Part shown: one piece after another, positions 49,924 to 61,993 of the stretch
How positions within the stretch are numbered: the stretch's first letter is position 1
How the letters are laid out: the number at the start of each line of letters is the position of its first letter
Origin: Microvirga sp. 3-52
GTDB lineage: Bacteria; Pseudomonadota; Alphaproteobacteria; Rhizobiales; Beijerinckiaceae
NCBI RefSeq assembly: GCF_018383585.1
Contig: NZ_JAHAMK010000001.1
Location: forward strand, 1 to 64,000
Reading direction: 5' to 3'
Length of the DNA stretch: 64,000 bases
Notes under the pieces: model-generated
What the model was told of the DNA's origin: nothing
Seen by the model: only the letters and a program-made list of their open reading frames with translations
Databases searched by the model: none
Position numbers and translations under genes: made by a program

Positions 49924-51657
49924 ATGATGAACGCCACGACCCCGGCGCCTGCCACGGCAGACAGTTCGGATCCTACTGCAGACCGCCCTTGGCTCAGGTC
50001 CTACCCCGCTCAGGTTCCCAGGACGATCGACGAGGCCAGTGCCGGCACCCTCAACGACATCTTCCGCAAGGCCGTCGCAGATTATCCGAACCGGCCCGCC
50101 GTCGAGAGCTTCGGCAAGCGGATGACCTATGCCGTCCTGGGCCGCGAGGCCGATGCGGTGGCCTCATGGCTTCAGGGGCAGGGGCTGAAGAAGGGCGATC
50201 GGGTGGCGATCATGCTCCCGAACGTGATGGCCTTCCCGGCCATCCTGTTCGGGGTGCTTCTGGCCGGCGGGACGGTGGTCAACGTCAACCCGCTCTACAC
50301 CCCGCGGGAGCTCACCTACCAGCTCCAGGATTCCGGCGCCCGCTTCCTGTTCGTGCTCGAAAACTTCGCCGCGACGGTCCAGGAATCCCTGCCGGATCTC
50401 ACATTGGACCGCGTGGTTCTCGTCACGCCCGGCGATCTCCTCGGCCTCAGGGGAGCCGTCGTCAATCTGGTCTCGCGCCACGTGAAGAAGGCGGTCAAGC
50501 CCTTCAGCCTGCCGCGGGCGGTTGCCTTCAAGGCCGTCATGTCCGAGGGCGCCACGCGCAAGCCGCAGGCGATGGCCATCTCGCCCGACGATATCGCGTT
50601 CCTGCAATATACGGGCGGCACGACGGGCGTCGCCAAGGGCGCGACCCTGCTCCACCGCAACGTGGTGGCCAACGTGCTCCAGTGCGAGGCCTGGATGCTG
50701 CCGTTCTTCGGGGATCGCGAGGACCATGTGATGGTCACGGCCCTGCCGCTCTATCACATCTTCGCTCTCACCGTCTGCGCCATGCTGATGACGAGGATCG
50801 GCGGGTGTCAGCTCCTCATCGCCAATCCGCGGGACATCCCGGGCTTCGTCAAGACGCTGCAGAAGAGCCGGATCACGCTGATGTCCGGCCTCAACACGCT
50901 CTACAACGCGCTGGCCAACGCTCCCGGCATCGAGAAGGTCGATTTCTCGCAGATGGTCTTCGCCGTGTCAGGCGGCATGGCGACCCAGGAGGCCGTGGCG
51001 AAAAAATGGAAGGAAGTGACCGGGCAGCCCATCGTCGAGGGCTACGGCCTGTCCGAGACGTCCCCCGTGGTCTGCGCCAACCGGCTCGACATCGAGGAGT
51101 TCACCGGCACCATCGGCTATCCGCTGCCCTCGACGGACGTCTCCGTGCGCGCCGGCGACGGCACGGTCCTGCCTCCCGGCGAGCGGGGAGAGCTCTGCGT
51201 GAAGGGACCGCAGGTCATGGCCGGCTACTGGCGGCGGCCCGACGAGACCGCGAAGGTGATGACGGCGGACGGCTGGTTCCGCACCGGCGACGTTGCGGTG
51301 ATCCTGCCCGACGGTCAGGTCAAGATCGTGGACCGGATGAAGGACATGGTTCTCGTCTCCGGCTTCAACGTCTACCCGAACGAAGTGGAAGACGTGATCG
51401 TCAAGCATCCAGGTGTGATGGAAGCCGCTGTCATCGGCCTACCGGACGAGCATTCGGGGGAGGTGGTGGTCGCCTATGTGGTCCGGAAGGATAAGGCGCT
51501 CACCATTGAGGAACTGCGCCAGTTCTGCAGGGAGAACCTGACCGGCTACAAGGTGCCGCGCCGGATCGAGTTCAGGGAGACCCTGCCGAAGACCAATGTG
51601 GGCAAGGTTTTGCGCCGCGCGCTCAAGGAAGAGGTGGAGAAGGGGCAGCCTCGTTAG
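49924..51657 (+). CDS. fadD: Long-chain fatty acid-CoA ligase
   Basis: 577 residues from the ATG at 49924. AMP-binding signature YTGGTTGVAKGATLLHRN; adenylate-forming motifs GYGLSETSPVVC, GWFRTGDVAVILPDGQVKIV and DRMKDMVLVSGFNVYPNEVE, with the FadD fatty-acid motif around the last two. The catalytic Lys is in PKTNVGKVLRR near the C-terminus. It activates fatty acids to acyl-CoA for beta-oxidation or lipid synthesis. The start at 49924 has a GCGGAGA ribosome site; earlier in-frame ATGs (49876, 49894) lack one. No other fad gene adjoins. Confidence 0.95.
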   Translation: MMNATTPAPATADSSDPTADRPWLRSYPAQVPRTIDEASAGTLNDIFRKAVADYPNRPAVESFGKRMTYAVLGREADAVASWLQGQGLKKGDRVAIMLPNVMAFPAILFGVLLAGGTVVNVNPLYTPRELTYQLQDSGARFLFVLENFAATVQESLPDLTLDRVVLVTPGDLLGLRGAVVNLVSRHVKKAVKPFSLPRAVAFKAVMSEGATRKPQAMAISPDDIAFLQYTGGTTGVAKGATLLHRNVVANVLQCEAWMLPFFGDREDHVMVTALPLYHIFALTVCAMLMTRIGGCQLLIANPRDIPGFVKTLQKSRITLMSGLNTLYNALANAPGIEKVDFSQMVFAVSGGMATQEAVAKKWKEVTGQPIVEGYGLSETSPVVCANRLDIEEFTGTIGYPLPSTDVSVRAGDGTVLPPGERGELCVKGPQVMAGYWRRPDETAKVMTADGWFRTGDVAVILPDGQVKIVDRMKDMVLVSGFNVYPNEVEDVIVKHPGVMEAAVIGLPDEHSGEVVVAYVVRKDKALTIEELRQFCRENLTGYKVPRRIEFRETLPKTNVGKVLRRALKEEVEKGQPR

Positions 51658-51992
51658 AGGCCCTGAAAAGAAAAAAGCCGGGCGCGAAGCCCGGCTAAAG
51701 TAGAGGTCCGACAAAAGTCAAAACCTTCCAGAGGGAACGGCCGACACGGCATCGCCGGGAGGAAGAAAAGCGTTGCCGCGTTGAAATCAGCCACTGGTGA
51801 TATCGGCCGCATGGCGCTTATTTGCAATGCAGCATGCCTCATAAAAGGGCTGCGCCGAACGCATGGCTCTTGCCATCGCAGGGACAAATTCTCAGGTGCA
51901 ATCGAGCGTGGGAGGAGATTCGAACGCGTGCCCACGAACCGGAAGGATCCTGCTCGTGACAAGCTGTTCCGGCTTTTTCGCCCTGTGACCTT
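51658..51992. other. Intergenic stretch with a leftward terminator, possible small RNA or long 3' end
   Basis: A strong hairpin with a T-run on the minus strand lies at 51665-51696. Between it and the LysR stop (51993) no gene is well supported; a minus-strand open frame of 102 codons (51654-51962) overlaps the terminator and is doubtful. Confidence 0.5.
51665..51696 (-). terminator. Rho-independent terminator for leftward transcription
   Basis: Arms AGCCGGGC and GCCCGGCT (51676-51683, 51689-51696), followed on the minus strand by TTTTTTCTTTTC. On the plus strand no T-run follows, so it serves a minus-strand transcript, not fadD. Confidence 0.8.
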
Positions 51993-52883
51993 CTAGAAGG
52001 TCCAGCGCTGGGCCTTGGAGATGAGGAAGTCCCGGAAAGCCTGGACGCGGGCGACGGAGCGCATTTCCTCGGCATAGACGAGATAACTGTCGAGAGACGG
52101 CATTTCCACGTCGCGCAGGATCTGAATCAGGTCGGGATTGCCGACCACCGCATAATCCGGCAGCACGGCAATGCCTGCTCCCGTCTCGACTGCCAGTTTC
52201 AGCGCCGTGATGTTGTTGACGACATAATGGTACTGGCGCGGCTCGCTTCCCTCGCGTCCGGCCGTCGAAAGCCAATGCACAGCCATGAGATAGGACGGCT
52301 GGTCGCCACCGAAGGAGACGATCCGGTGCTCGTCCAGATCCTCCAGGGTCTTGGGTTCGCCGAACCGCTTCAGATAATCCGCCGAGGCATAGACGTGAAA
52401 ATGCACGGTGAAGAGGCGACGCTGAATCAGGTCCGGCTGGGCGGGGCGGCGCAGGCGGATGGCCACGTCGGCCTCCCGCATGGCCAGGTCCAGTTCCTCG
52501 TTGGACAGGATCAGTTCGACCCGCACGTCCGGATACAGATCCAGGAACTCGGCGATGCGCTGAGCGAGCCAGATCGAGCCGAGGCCGACGGTTGTCGTGA
52601 CCTTCAGCTCGCCTGAGGGCCGCTCGCTTGTCTCGACCAGCCGCGCTTTGGTGGTTTCCAGCCGCATGCGCATGTCGCGGGCGGCCCGGAACAGCAGGTC
52701 GCCCTGCTCGGTGAGGATCAGGCCTCGGGCATGCCGGTGGAAGAGGGGAGCCTTCAATTCGCGCTCGAGAGCGCTGATCTGGCGGCTGACGGCGGACTGG
52801 CTCAAGCCCAGATCGTCCCCGGCCCGCGTGAAGCTACCCGCTTCGGCGACCGTATAGAAAATCCGGATTTTATCCCAGTCCAC
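51993..52883 (-). CDS. LysR-family transcriptional regulator
   Basis: 296 residues from a GTG at 52883 (VDWDKIRIFYTVAEAGSFTR). The N-terminal winged helix (AGDDLGLSQSAVSRQISALE, then LKAPLFHRHARGLILTEQGD) is followed by the periplasmic-binding-like effector domain. The WDK start is typical of a Rhizobiales LysR subgroup encoded beside trxB, and GAGGG lies ahead of the GTG. The open frame runs to 53033, but that passes through a family A repeat. Targets unknown; conserved neighbourhood with trxB suggests redox-related control (inference). Confidence 0.9.
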   Translation of the reverse strand: MDWDKIRIFYTVAEAGSFTRAGDDLGLSQSAVSRQISALERELKAPLFHRHARGLILTEQGDLLFRAARDMRMRLETTKARLVETSERPSGELKVTTTVGLGSIWLAQRIAEFLDLYPDVRVELILSNEELDLAMREADVAIRLRRPAQPDLIQRRLFTVHFHVYASADYLKRFGEPKTLEDLDEHRIVSFGGDQPSYLMAVHWLSTAGREGSEPRQYHYVVNNITALKLAVETGAGIAVLPDYAVVGNPDLIQILRDVEMPSLDSYLVYAEEMRSVARVQAFRDFLISKAQRWTF

Positions 52884-52900
52884 GGCGTTTCCCTCATGCC

Positions 52901-53017
52901 TAGCGCATCGTGCGGAAAAGTGGATCCGGTTTCCCGCTCGAACGATGCGCCGGCCAAGAGAAGGAGCATCGGAATTGATCCCAAAAATGGGGTCCACTTT
53001 TGGGTCCGAGGCTCTAG
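52901..53017. repeat. Composite palindromic repeat, family A (modules 1 and 2)
   Basis: Module 1 GCGCATCGTGCGGAAAAGTG ... TCGAACGATGCGC (52903-52950), linker CGGCCAAGAGAAGGA, module 2 GCATCGGAATTGATCCCAAA ... TTTTGGGTCCGAGGC (52965-53013). Both modules carry substitutions compared with 5169-5267, where the module order is reversed. Confidence 0.8.
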
Positions 53018-53112
53018 CATGCTCCTGACGCAAGGCAACCCTTATCTCTTATGAGCCGAGGGTCCGACGCAACAGGAAATCGGCCCGAGACCTAACCAGT
53101 TGTTAATAAACT

Positions 53113-55088
<1,976 letters not shown>

Positions 55089-55247
55089 TCGATCAACGAG
55101 CCTGTGGAGTTCATGAAGTTCGTTGCGACTTAATCGCCTGTCCTTCTTGTGTAGACCCTCTACACGGTCTACTCACCCAAGACGAGATTTTTTGACCTGA
55201 TGCCGCATGATCAGGACGACCGGCGGGCGCCCGTTGTCTGACCATGC

Positions 55248-55748
55248 ATGAGCGGAGTTACCGTGCGCGGACGCCTCGATTCCATCGACTGGGCCATTCT
55301 GAAAGAACTGCAAGCCGACGGCAGCATCACCAATGTGGAGCTTGCCCGCCGGGTGGGCCTGTCGGCGCCGCCGTGCCTGCGCCGGGTGAGGGCGCTGGAA
55401 AGCGCCGGGATCATCAAGGCCTATCGGGCGATCCTGGATCCGAAGAATCTCGGTTTCGAAATCGTCTGCTTCGCCATGGTGCAGCTCGATGTCCAGGGCA
55501 AAAAGGATCTGCAGGAGTTCGAGCAGCGGGTGAAGGATTGGTCCATGATCCGCGAGTGCTGGACCCTTTCGGGCGATATCGACTTCATCATGAAATGCGT
55601 GGCCCCGAACCTCGCGTCCTTCCAGGGTCTCGTTTCCGAGCTCACCTCTCTGCCGAACGTGCGCAACGTCCGCACGGCGCTCACCCTTGATCTCATCAAG
55701 GACGAGCCGCTGGTGCCGATCGAGGACGTAGCGGAAGTCGAGGGCTGA
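55248..55748 (+). CDS. Lrp/AsnC-family transcriptional regulator
   Basis: 166 residues. Winged helix at the N-terminus (LDSIDWAILKELQADGSITN, VELARRVGLSAPPCLRRVRA) and a RAM ligand-binding domain (FAMVQLDVQGKKDLQEFEQR, IRECWTLSGDIDFIMKCVAP, ALTLDLIKDEPLVP). Expected to sense an amino acid. The ATG at 55248 was chosen; GTG at 55263 is possible. It is divergent from the ELM1-trxB operon with a 159-base gap, as is common in Hyphomicrobiales, and may control it. Confidence 0.94.
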   Translation: MSGVTVRGRLDSIDWAILKELQADGSITNVELARRVGLSAPPCLRRVRALESAGIIKAYRAILDPKNLGFEIVCFAMVQLDVQGKKDLQEFEQRVKDWSMIRECWTLSGDIDFIMKCVAPNLASFQGLVSELTSLPNVRNVRTALTLDLIKDEPLVPIEDVAEVEG

Positions 55749-55799
55749 TACTTCACCGCGGGCCGCGGCGCTCCCGTCCGAAATGACATCCCTTGAGGA

Positions 55800-56324
55800 T
55801 CAGATCTGTCGCCTGAGCCAGCGGACGTAATGCTGCGCCACTTGCACGGCACGTCCCTGCTCGTCCGGAGTCAGGATGCTGGTGTTCACGTCGCGCACGG
55901 CCAGCATTGGATGGCTCGCCAGGACTTCGCCCCTGCGTCCCACGGCCAGGGCTTCGCCCTCGACGGCATCGTGCCCGCTGTTTCCGCCGCCACCGCCTCG
56001 ATCTCGGTATCCGCTGCTGTTGTCAGGGGAAGACGTGAGAAAGACTCCCGTCAGTCGCAGCACAAGACGCGGCCCACGAGGATCGACCCGATCGGCGAAG
56101 GAGCGCTGCAGCTCATCGAGCGCGGCCGCGCCGACGAGGTCGGCAAATGGACCGAGCCCCTTGGCCTTGAGGACGCTCACATCGACCGAGAAGGACGAGA
56201 AGGCCTGCGGGAAGCTCTGGGCGCCGGCAGGCACGGCAAAGCCTGCGCCGGCGAGGCTGACACAGGCGAGAGCTTTTAGAATGGTCCGACGGGATTGAGG
56301 GGACGTCATGGGATTTCTCATCAT
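55800..56324 (-). CDS. Exported hypothetical protein
   Basis: 174 residues from the ATG at 56324. A signal peptide with an Arg pair (SRRTILKALACVSLAGAGFA) ends near AGAQ; it looks Sec- or Tat-like. The mature part has VDVSVLKAKGLGPFADLVGA, a beta-rich middle with LVLRLTGVFLTSS, a Gly-rich loop (DRGGGGGNSGHD) and VLASHPMLAVRDVN. Codons appear normal. I do not recognise a family; the mature region could be a small periplasmic or lipid-facing domain. It is downstream of greA on the same strand, 19 bases away. Confidence 0.78.
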   Translation of the reverse strand: MMRNPMTSPQSRRTILKALACVSLAGAGFAVPAGAQSFPQAFSSFSVDVSVLKAKGLGPFADLVGAAALDELQRSFADRVDPRGPRLVLRLTGVFLTSSPDNSSGYRDRGGGGGNSGHDAVEGEALAVGRRGEVLASHPMLAVRDVNTSILTPDEQGRAVQVAQHYVRWLRRQI

Positions 56325-56343
56325 TGCTGCCCCCTTCCGTTGA

Positions 56344-56820
56344 TCAGGCGCCGAACTGGACGCCGACGACCTCATAGGACTTGCCGCCGCCGGGGGTCGA
56401 GACCTCCACCGTATCGCCGATGGTCTTGCCCATCAGCGCGCGGGCGATGGGAGACGCGACAGAGACCCGGCCCGAGCGCACGTCGGCCTCGGGTTCACCG
56501 ACGATCTGGTAGGTTTTCTCTTCCTCGGTGTCCTCGTCGACGAGTTTCACCGTCGCGCCGAACTTGATCCGGTCGCCGGAGAGCTTTGCGATATCAATGA
56601 CTTCGGCGCGGGAGATCAGGCTTTCGAGCTCGAGGATCCGGCCCTCGTTGAGGGATTGGGCTTCCTTGGCGGCATGATATTCGGCATTTTCCGACAGGTC
56701 GCCAAGCGCGCGGGCTTCCGCGATCGCCTGGATGATCCGGGGGCGTTCAACCTGCTGCCGGTGCTTGAGTTCTTCCTCGAGCGCCGCAAAACCCTTGATC
56801 GTCAGAGGGACCTTGTCCAT
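56344..56820 (-). CDS. greA: Transcription elongation factor GreA
   Basis: 158 residues, normal length. The N-terminal coiled coil has [20 protein letters not shown] and [20 protein letters not shown] with the Asp-Leu-Ser-Glu-Asn tip that reaches the polymerase active centre. The C-terminal FKBP-like domain has [20 protein letters not shown] and [14 protein letters not shown]. It rescues backtracked RNA polymerase by stimulating transcript cleavage. The frame continues upstream, but the ATG at 56820 is the family start. carB lies upstream on the same strand, 106 bases away. Confidence 0.97.
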   Translation of the reverse strand: MDKVPLTIKGFAALEEELKHRQQVERPRIIQAIAEARALGDLSENAEYHAAKEAQSLNEGRILELESLISRAEVIDIAKLSGDRIKFGATVKLVDEDTEEEKTYQIVGEPEADVRSGRVSVASPIARALMGKTIGDTVEVSTPGGGKSYEVVGVQFGA

Positions 56821-56926
56821 AGTTTGTCTCGTCCAAAAAGAGGTACGAGGCCGCTGTCGCCAGCGCCCTCGCATGTCAACGAAAACTTACCAGAAGCTTC
56901 GCAGTTCCAATGTGAGGCCGGATGCC

Positions 56927-59900
56927 TCAGGCAAAGTAGTCCTGAAGCGCCCGGACTTCGAGATCGCCGCTGAGGTACGCCTTGATGCCCTCGGCCGCGG
57001 CAATCGCTCCTGCAAGAGTGGTGTAGTAAGGTATCTTATGCAAGAGGGCAGCTTGTCTTAAAGACCGGGAATCCGAGAGGGCGCCAGCCCCTTCGGTGGT
57101 ATTGTAGACGAGCTGGATATCACCGTTCTTGATGGCGTCCACCACGTGCGGGCGGCCTTCCAGCACCTTGTTGATCCGCGTCGCCTTGACGCCGTTTTCC
57201 TCAAGAAATTTCTGGGTTCCGGCGGTCGCCATGATCCGGAAGCCGATTTCCTCGAGCATCCGGACGGTGGGCAGGATGCGGACCTTGTCCGAGTCGCGGA
57301 CCGAGACGAAGAGCGTGCCGGTCCTGGGAACCTGGCTGCCGGCGCCGAGCTGGCTCTTGGCGAAGGCCACGCCGAAGCTGCGGTCGAGGCCGATCACCTC
57401 GCCCGTCGAGCGCATTTCCGGTCCGAGCAGCACATCCACGCCTGGGAAGCGGGCGAAGGGGAAGACGGCCTCCTTCACGCCGATATGCGGCAGCTCCTTC
57501 GGGGTGAGCCCGAACTTTGCCAGCTCTTCGCCCGCCATGATCCGGGCTGCGATCTTGGCAATGGGCTCGCCGATCACCTTGGCCACGAAGGGCACCGTGC
57601 GCGAGGCGCGGGGGTTCACCTCGAGCACGTAGATCGTGCCGTCCTTGATGGCGTATTGCACGTTCATCAGGCCGCCCACATCCAGGGCCAGGGCCAGGGC
57701 CTTCGTCTGGCGCTCCAGCTCGGCGATGATCTCAGGTGAGAGCGACCGGGGCGGGAGCGAGCAGGCGGAATCGCCCGAGTGGATGCCTGCCTCCTCGATA
57801 TGCTCCATGATGCCGGCGATGAAGGTGTCCCGGCCGTCGCAGAGGCAGTCCACGTCGACCTCGATCGCATCCGAGAGGTAGCGGTCGAAGAGCAGGGGGT
57901 TCTTGCCCAGCACCGTGTTGATCTGGCCGGTCTTGTCGTTCGGGTACCGGGCCTTCACGTCGGACGGGATCAGGCTCGGCAGGGTGCCGAGCAGGTAGTC
58001 TTCGAACTGGGTCTCGTCGCGGATGATCGCCATGGCCCGGCCGCCGAGTACGTAGCTTGGGCGCACCACGAAGGGCAGGCCGAGATCGGCGGCGATCAGA
58101 CGGGCCTGCTCCACAGAATAGGCGATACCGTTCTTCGGCTGCTTCAGATGCAGCTTGTCGAGAAGGCGCTTGAACCGGTCCCGGTCCTCGGCGAGGTCGA
58201 TGGCATCCGGCGAGGTGCCGAGGATGCGCACATCGGCCTCTTCCAGGGCGCGGGCGAGCTTCAGCGGAGTCTGGCCGCCGAACTGGACGATCACCCCGTG
58301 GAGCGTGCCCTTTGAGCGCTCGGTCTCGATGATCTCCAGCACGTCTTCCTGCGTCAGCGGCTCGAAATAGAGCCGGTCGGAGGTGTCGTAGTCGGTCGAG
58401 ACCGTCTCCGGGTTGCAATTGATCATGATGGTCTCATAGCCCGCGTCCTTGAGCGCGAAGCAGGCATGACAGCAGCAGTAATCGAACTCGATGCCCTGGC
58501 CGATCCGGTTCGGACCGCCGCCGAGGATGATGACCTTCTGCGCGTCCGAAGGGTTGGCCTCGTCGGCAGGCTTGCCGGCGAAGGGCGCGGTATAGGTCGA
58601 GTACATATAGGCGGTCGGGGAGGCGAACTCCGCCGCGCAGGTGTCGATGCGCTTGAAGACCGGGCGCACGGAAAGCGCGCGGCGCGCCTCGCGCACTTCG
58701 GCCTCGGTCTTGTGAGTGAGCACGGCAAGGCGTGCATCCGAGAATCCCATGGCCTTGAGATGACGGAAGGCGCCCGGTGTCTGCGGCAGACCATGGGCCT
58801 TCACCTTGGCTTCCAGGTCGACGATGTCCTGAAGCTGTTCCAGGAACCAGCGGTCGATCTTGCAGCTCTCGTAGACCTCATCGTGGCTGATGCCCAGGCG
58901 AAGCGCCTGCGCCACCTTGAGGATCCGGTCCGGGGTGGGCGTGCCGAGAGCCGCCTTGATGGCGTTGCGGTCGTCGCCCTTGCCCATGCCCTCGATTTCG
59001 ATCTCGTCGAGGCCGGTGAGGCCGGTTTCGAGCGAGCGGAGCGCCTTCTGGAGCGATTCCGGGAAGGAGCGGCCGATGGCCATCGCCTCGCCCACGGACT
59101 TCATGGCCGTGGTCAGGGTCGGCTCCGCGCCGGGGAACTTCTCGAAGGCGAAGCGCGGGATCTTGGTGACCACGTAGTCGATGGTCGGCTCGAAGGAGGC
59201 CGGGGTCGCGCCGCCGGTGATGTCGTTGGCGATCTCGTCCAGGGTGTAGCCGACGGCGAGTTTCGCCGCGACCTTGGCGATCGGGAAGCCTGTGGCCTTG
59301 GAGGCGAGCGCCGAGGAGCGCGACACGCGCGGGTTCATCTCGATCACGATCATGCGCCCGCTTGAAGGGTCGATCGCAAATTGAACGTTCGAGCCACCGG
59401 TCTCGACGCCGATCTCGCGCAGGACCGCCAGGGAGGCGTCGCGCATGATCTGGTATTCCTTGTCGGTGAGCGTGAGGGCCGGGGCGACGGTGATGGAATC
59501 GCCCGTGTGCACGCCCATCGGATCGAAGTTCTCGATGGAGCAGATGATGATGCAGTTGTCCGCTTTGTCGCGGACGACCTCCATCTCGTACTCCTTCCAG
59601 CCGAGCACGCTCTCCTCGATCAGCACCTCGTTGGTGGGGGAGGCGTCCAGGCCCCGCTCCACGATGTCGAGGAATTCTTCCCGGTTATAGGCGATGCCGC
59701 CGCCGGTACCGCCCATGGTGAAGGAGGGGCGGATGATGGCGGGCAGGCCGACTTCCGAGAGCGCGATCAGGGCCTCGCCCATGGCGTGCTCCTGGTAGCG
59801 CTTGCGGCGGTCGTTCTCGCCGGCGTCCCATTTCAGCTTGTAGCTCGAAATCACGCGCTTCTTGTCGCCCGGATGCATGTCGAGGGCCTCGAGGCGCGCG

Positions 59901-60397
59901 AGCTCGGCGAGATAGGCGTCCCGGTCCGCCTTCTTGAGAGCCGAGGCGTTGGCGAGGCGCGATTTCGGGGTGTCGAGGCCGATCTTGGTCATGGCCTCGC
60001 GGAAGAGCTGCCGGTCCTCCGCCTTGTCGATGGCTTCCGCCGTCGCGCCGATCATTTCCACGTTGAACTTGTCGAGCACGCCCATCTTTTTGAGCGACAG
60101 GGCGCAGTTGAGCGCCGTCTGGCCGCCCATGGTAGGCAGGATCGCGTCGGGCCGCTCCTTCTCGATGATCTTGGCGACGATCTCGGGGGTGATCGGCTCC
60201 ACGTAGGTGGCGTGCGCGAGATCAGGGTCGGTCATGATCGTCGCTGGATTCGAATTCACCAGGATGATGCGGTAGCCTTCCTCCTTCAGGGCCTTCACGG
60301 CCTGGGTGCCCGAATAATCGAACTCCACGGCCTGGCCGATGATGATCGGACCGGCGCCGACGATGAGAATGGAGGAGATGTCTGTCCGCTTCGGCAT
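56927..60397 (-). CDS. carB: Carbamoyl phosphate synthase large subunit
   Basis: 1156 residues, two homologous ATP-grasp halves. [20 protein letters not shown] at the N-terminus and [20 protein letters not shown] at the start of the second half are the paired signatures; [20 protein letters not shown] and [20 protein letters not shown] are the two metal-site segments. The C-terminal allosteric MGS-like domain is present. It makes carbamoyl phosphate for arginine and pyrimidine synthesis with CarA, which is not in the window. It is upstream of greA on the same strand. Confidence 0.98.
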   Translation of the reverse strand: MPKRTDISSILIVGAGPIIIGQAVEFDYSGTQAVKALKEEGYRIILVNSNPATIMTDPDLAHATYVEPITPEIVAKIIEKERPDAILPTMGGQTALNCALSLKKMGVLDKFNVEMIGATAEAIDKAEDRQLFREAMTKIGLDTPKSRLANASALKKADRDAYLAELARLEALDMHPGDKKRVISSYKLKWDAGENDRRKRYQEHAMGEALIALSEVGLPAIIRPSFTMGGTGGGIAYNREEFLDIVERGLDASPTNEVLIEESVLGWKEYEMEVVRDKADNCIIICSIENFDPMGVHTGDSITVAPALTLTDKEYQIMRDASLAVLREIGVETGGSNVQFAIDPSSGRMIVIEMNPRVSRSSALASKATGFPIAKVAAKLAVGYTLDEIANDITGGATPASFEPTIDYVVTKIPRFAFEKFPGAEPTLTTAMKSVGEAMAIGRSFPESLQKALRSLETGLTGLDEIEIEGMGKGDDRNAIKAALGTPTPDRILKVAQALRLGISHDEVYESCKIDRWFLEQLQDIVDLEAKVKAHGLPQTPGAFRHLKAMGFSDARLAVLTHKTEAEVREARRALSVRPVFKRIDTCAAEFASPTAYMYSTYTAPFAGKPADEANPSDAQKVIILGGGPNRIGQGIEFDYCCCHACFALKDAGYETIMINCNPETVSTDYDTSDRLYFEPLTQEDVLEIIETERSKGTLHGVIVQFGGQTPLKLARALEEADVRILGTSPDAIDLAEDRDRFKRLLDKLHLKQPKNGIAYSVEQARLIAADLGLPFVVRPSYVLGGRAMAIIRDETQFEDYLLGTLPSLIPSDVKARYPNDKTGQINTVLGKNPLLFDRYLSDAIEVDVDCLCDGRDTFIAGIMEHIEEAGIHSGDSACSLPPRSLSPEIIAELERQTKALALALDVGGLMNVQYAIKDGTIYVLEVNPRASRTVPFVAKVIGEPIAKIAARIMAGEELAKFGLTPKELPHIGVKEAVFPFARFPGVDVLLGPEMRSTGEVIGLDRSFGVAFAKSQLGAGSQVPRTGTLFVSVRDSDKVRILPTVRMLEEIGFRIMATAGTQKFLEENGVKATRINKVLEGRPHVVDAIKNGDIQLVYNTTEGAGALSDSRSLRQAALLHKIPYYTTLAGAIAAAEGIKAYLSGDLEVRALQDYFA

Positions 60398-60603
60398 TGG
60401 GCCACCCAGGCGTGTCCAGCCGCGCGGCCGTAGAGCTACGGCGCTTCAAGCGCAGCCGGGATGTGATCGGATTGTAGGTTGAGAGAGGCTCTTACACGGA
60501 CCTTGTGCAAATTCAAAGGCCTGAGCCATGATTTAGACAGGCAATGCCCATGCGGCACGATCCGCCGCGTATGGCGGCGAAAGAGAATTGGGAAAAGATG
60601 GCC

Positions 60604-61389
60604 ATGACCGAAGAGCCGCGCTGGACGTTGATCACGGGAGCATCCAGCGGAATCGGTGCGGAGCTGGCCCGCGTCTTCGCCGGCAGAGGTTACCCGCTGG
60701 TCCTGACCGCCCGGCGGCACGAGAGGCTCGAGGCCCTGGGTGCAGAACTTGGCCGGACCCATGGTGTGCCGGTCGAGGTCATGGCGATCGACCTCGAGGA
60801 CAGGGAGGCCCCACGGGATCTCCACGAAATGCTCCAGGAGCGGGGGATCGCGGTCCATACCCTGGTCAACAATGCCGGGTTCGGGCTGAGAGGGTATTTC
60901 GCCTCCCTTCCGCACGAGAAGCAACTCGCCATGATCGATCTCAACGTGACGGCACTCACTTCGCTCTGCCGGCTGATGCTGCCTGGCATGATCGAGCGGA
61001 AGCGCGGGGGGATCCTGAATGTGGCCTCCGTCGCTGCCTTCCAGGCCGGGCCGTACATGGCGGTTTACTACGCGACGAAGGCCTTCGTCCTATCCCTGTC
61101 GGAGGGGCTGCATGACGAAGCCAAGCCGCACGGAGTGACGGTCACGGCCCTCTGCCCGGGACCGACCGAAAGCGAGTTTTCGCAGACCGCAGGCTTGAAG
61201 GATTCGCGTCTGTTCAGTTCAGGTGTCATGTCCTCCGCGGAAGTCGCCCGAGCAGGGGTCGAGGGCTATGAGGCCGGGCGGGCCATCGTCATCCCAGGCG
61301 CCAGGAACCGTGTCGGAGCCATTGGGGCGAAGTTCTCGCCGCGCTTTCTGTCGCGCAGGATTGCAGGGCTTCTTCAGGGAATGAGGTGA
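60604..61389 (+). CDS. Short-chain dehydrogenase/reductase (DltE/YohF-like)
   Basis: 261 residues from the ATG at 60604. Cofactor motif TGASSGIGAELARVFAGRGY, NNAG in LVNNAGFGLRGYF, catalytic Ser-Tyr-Lys with MAVYYATKAFVLSLSEGLHD, and VTALCPGPTESEF. NADP-type by the Arg-Arg pair after the second strand (LTARRHERL). Substrate unknown. The start is supported by GGGAAAAG upstream; the frame is open from 60544. GtrA-like and MFS genes follow on the same strand. Confidence 0.93.
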   Translation: MTEEPRWTLITGASSGIGAELARVFAGRGYPLVLTARRHERLEALGAELGRTHGVPVEVMAIDLEDREAPRDLHEMLQERGIAVHTLVNNAGFGLRGYFASLPHEKQLAMIDLNVTALTSLCRLMLPGMIERKRGGILNVASVAAFQAGPYMAVYYATKAFVLSLSEGLHDEAKPHGVTVTALCPGPTESEFSQTAGLKDSRLFSSGVMSSAEVARAGVEGYEAGRAIVIPGARNRVGAIGAKFSPRFLSRRIAGLLQGMR

Positions 61390-61420
61390 CGGGCCGGCGG
61401 GAAGCCGTTATCGAAAGGAC

Positions 61421-61816
61421 GTGACCGCATCCCGCCCCCTTCATCGTCTCACCCGTCAATTCACCGCCTTCTTCGGGGTCGGCCTTGCGGCTGCCGTGGC
61501 TCATTACGGGCTTCTCATTGCTCTCGTCGAGGGCGGAGGCATGCATCCGGTTCCGGCGACGCTCGCGGGCTATGTGGCGGGTGGGCTCGTGTCCTACATG
61601 CTCAACCGCAAGCATACTTATGAGAGCGACCGGCCCCACCGGGAGGCTACATGGCGTTTCGCACTCGTGGCCTTCGTGGGCTTTCTCGTGACCTGGTTCC
61701 TCATGCACGCCTTCACCGTCTGGCTCGGCGGCCCGTATCTTCCGGCACAGATCATCACCACCGGCGTCGTGATGCTGTGGAGCTTCATGGCGCATAAAAC
61801 TTGGACATTTGCATAA
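61421..61816 (+). CDS. GtrA-family membrane protein
   Basis: 131 residues, four predicted helices: FTAFFGVGLAAAVAHYGLLI, VPATLAGYVAGGLVSYMLNR, FALVAFVGFLVTWFLMHAFT, AQIITTGVVMLWSFMAHKTW. The family motifs SYMLNRKHTYES and the terminal HKTWTFA are clear. GtrA proteins are thought to help flip lipid-linked sugars. GTG start at 61421 after GAAAGGAC. 31 bases after the SDR gene; no glycosyltransferase partner is adjacent. Confidence 0.92.
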   Translation: MTASRPLHRLTRQFTAFFGVGLAAAVAHYGLLIALVEGGGMHPVPATLAGYVAGGLVSYMLNRKHTYESDRPHREATWRFALVAFVGFLVTWFLMHAFTVWLGGPYLPAQIITTGVVMLWSFMAHKTWTFA

Positions 61817-61993
61817 AGTCTCGGCAGGCAGGAGGCAGATCCGGCAAGTTCCAGTCTTCCAGCGCAGCCCTGGCTTGCGTTCTGCCCGGTCCCGCGAATC
61901 TTTTTGCAGTGCAATATGAATGTCGCAGGAGCTGCTCAAACCGCTCTACCGCTTCATCCACCTTATACACTGCATGAGAAGCTTGGGGGCTCT

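Noticed and set aside
51654-51962. 102-codon minus-strand frame as a gene
   Set aside because: It runs through the terminator hairpin and has no family resemblance; kept only as part of the small RNA/small protein question.
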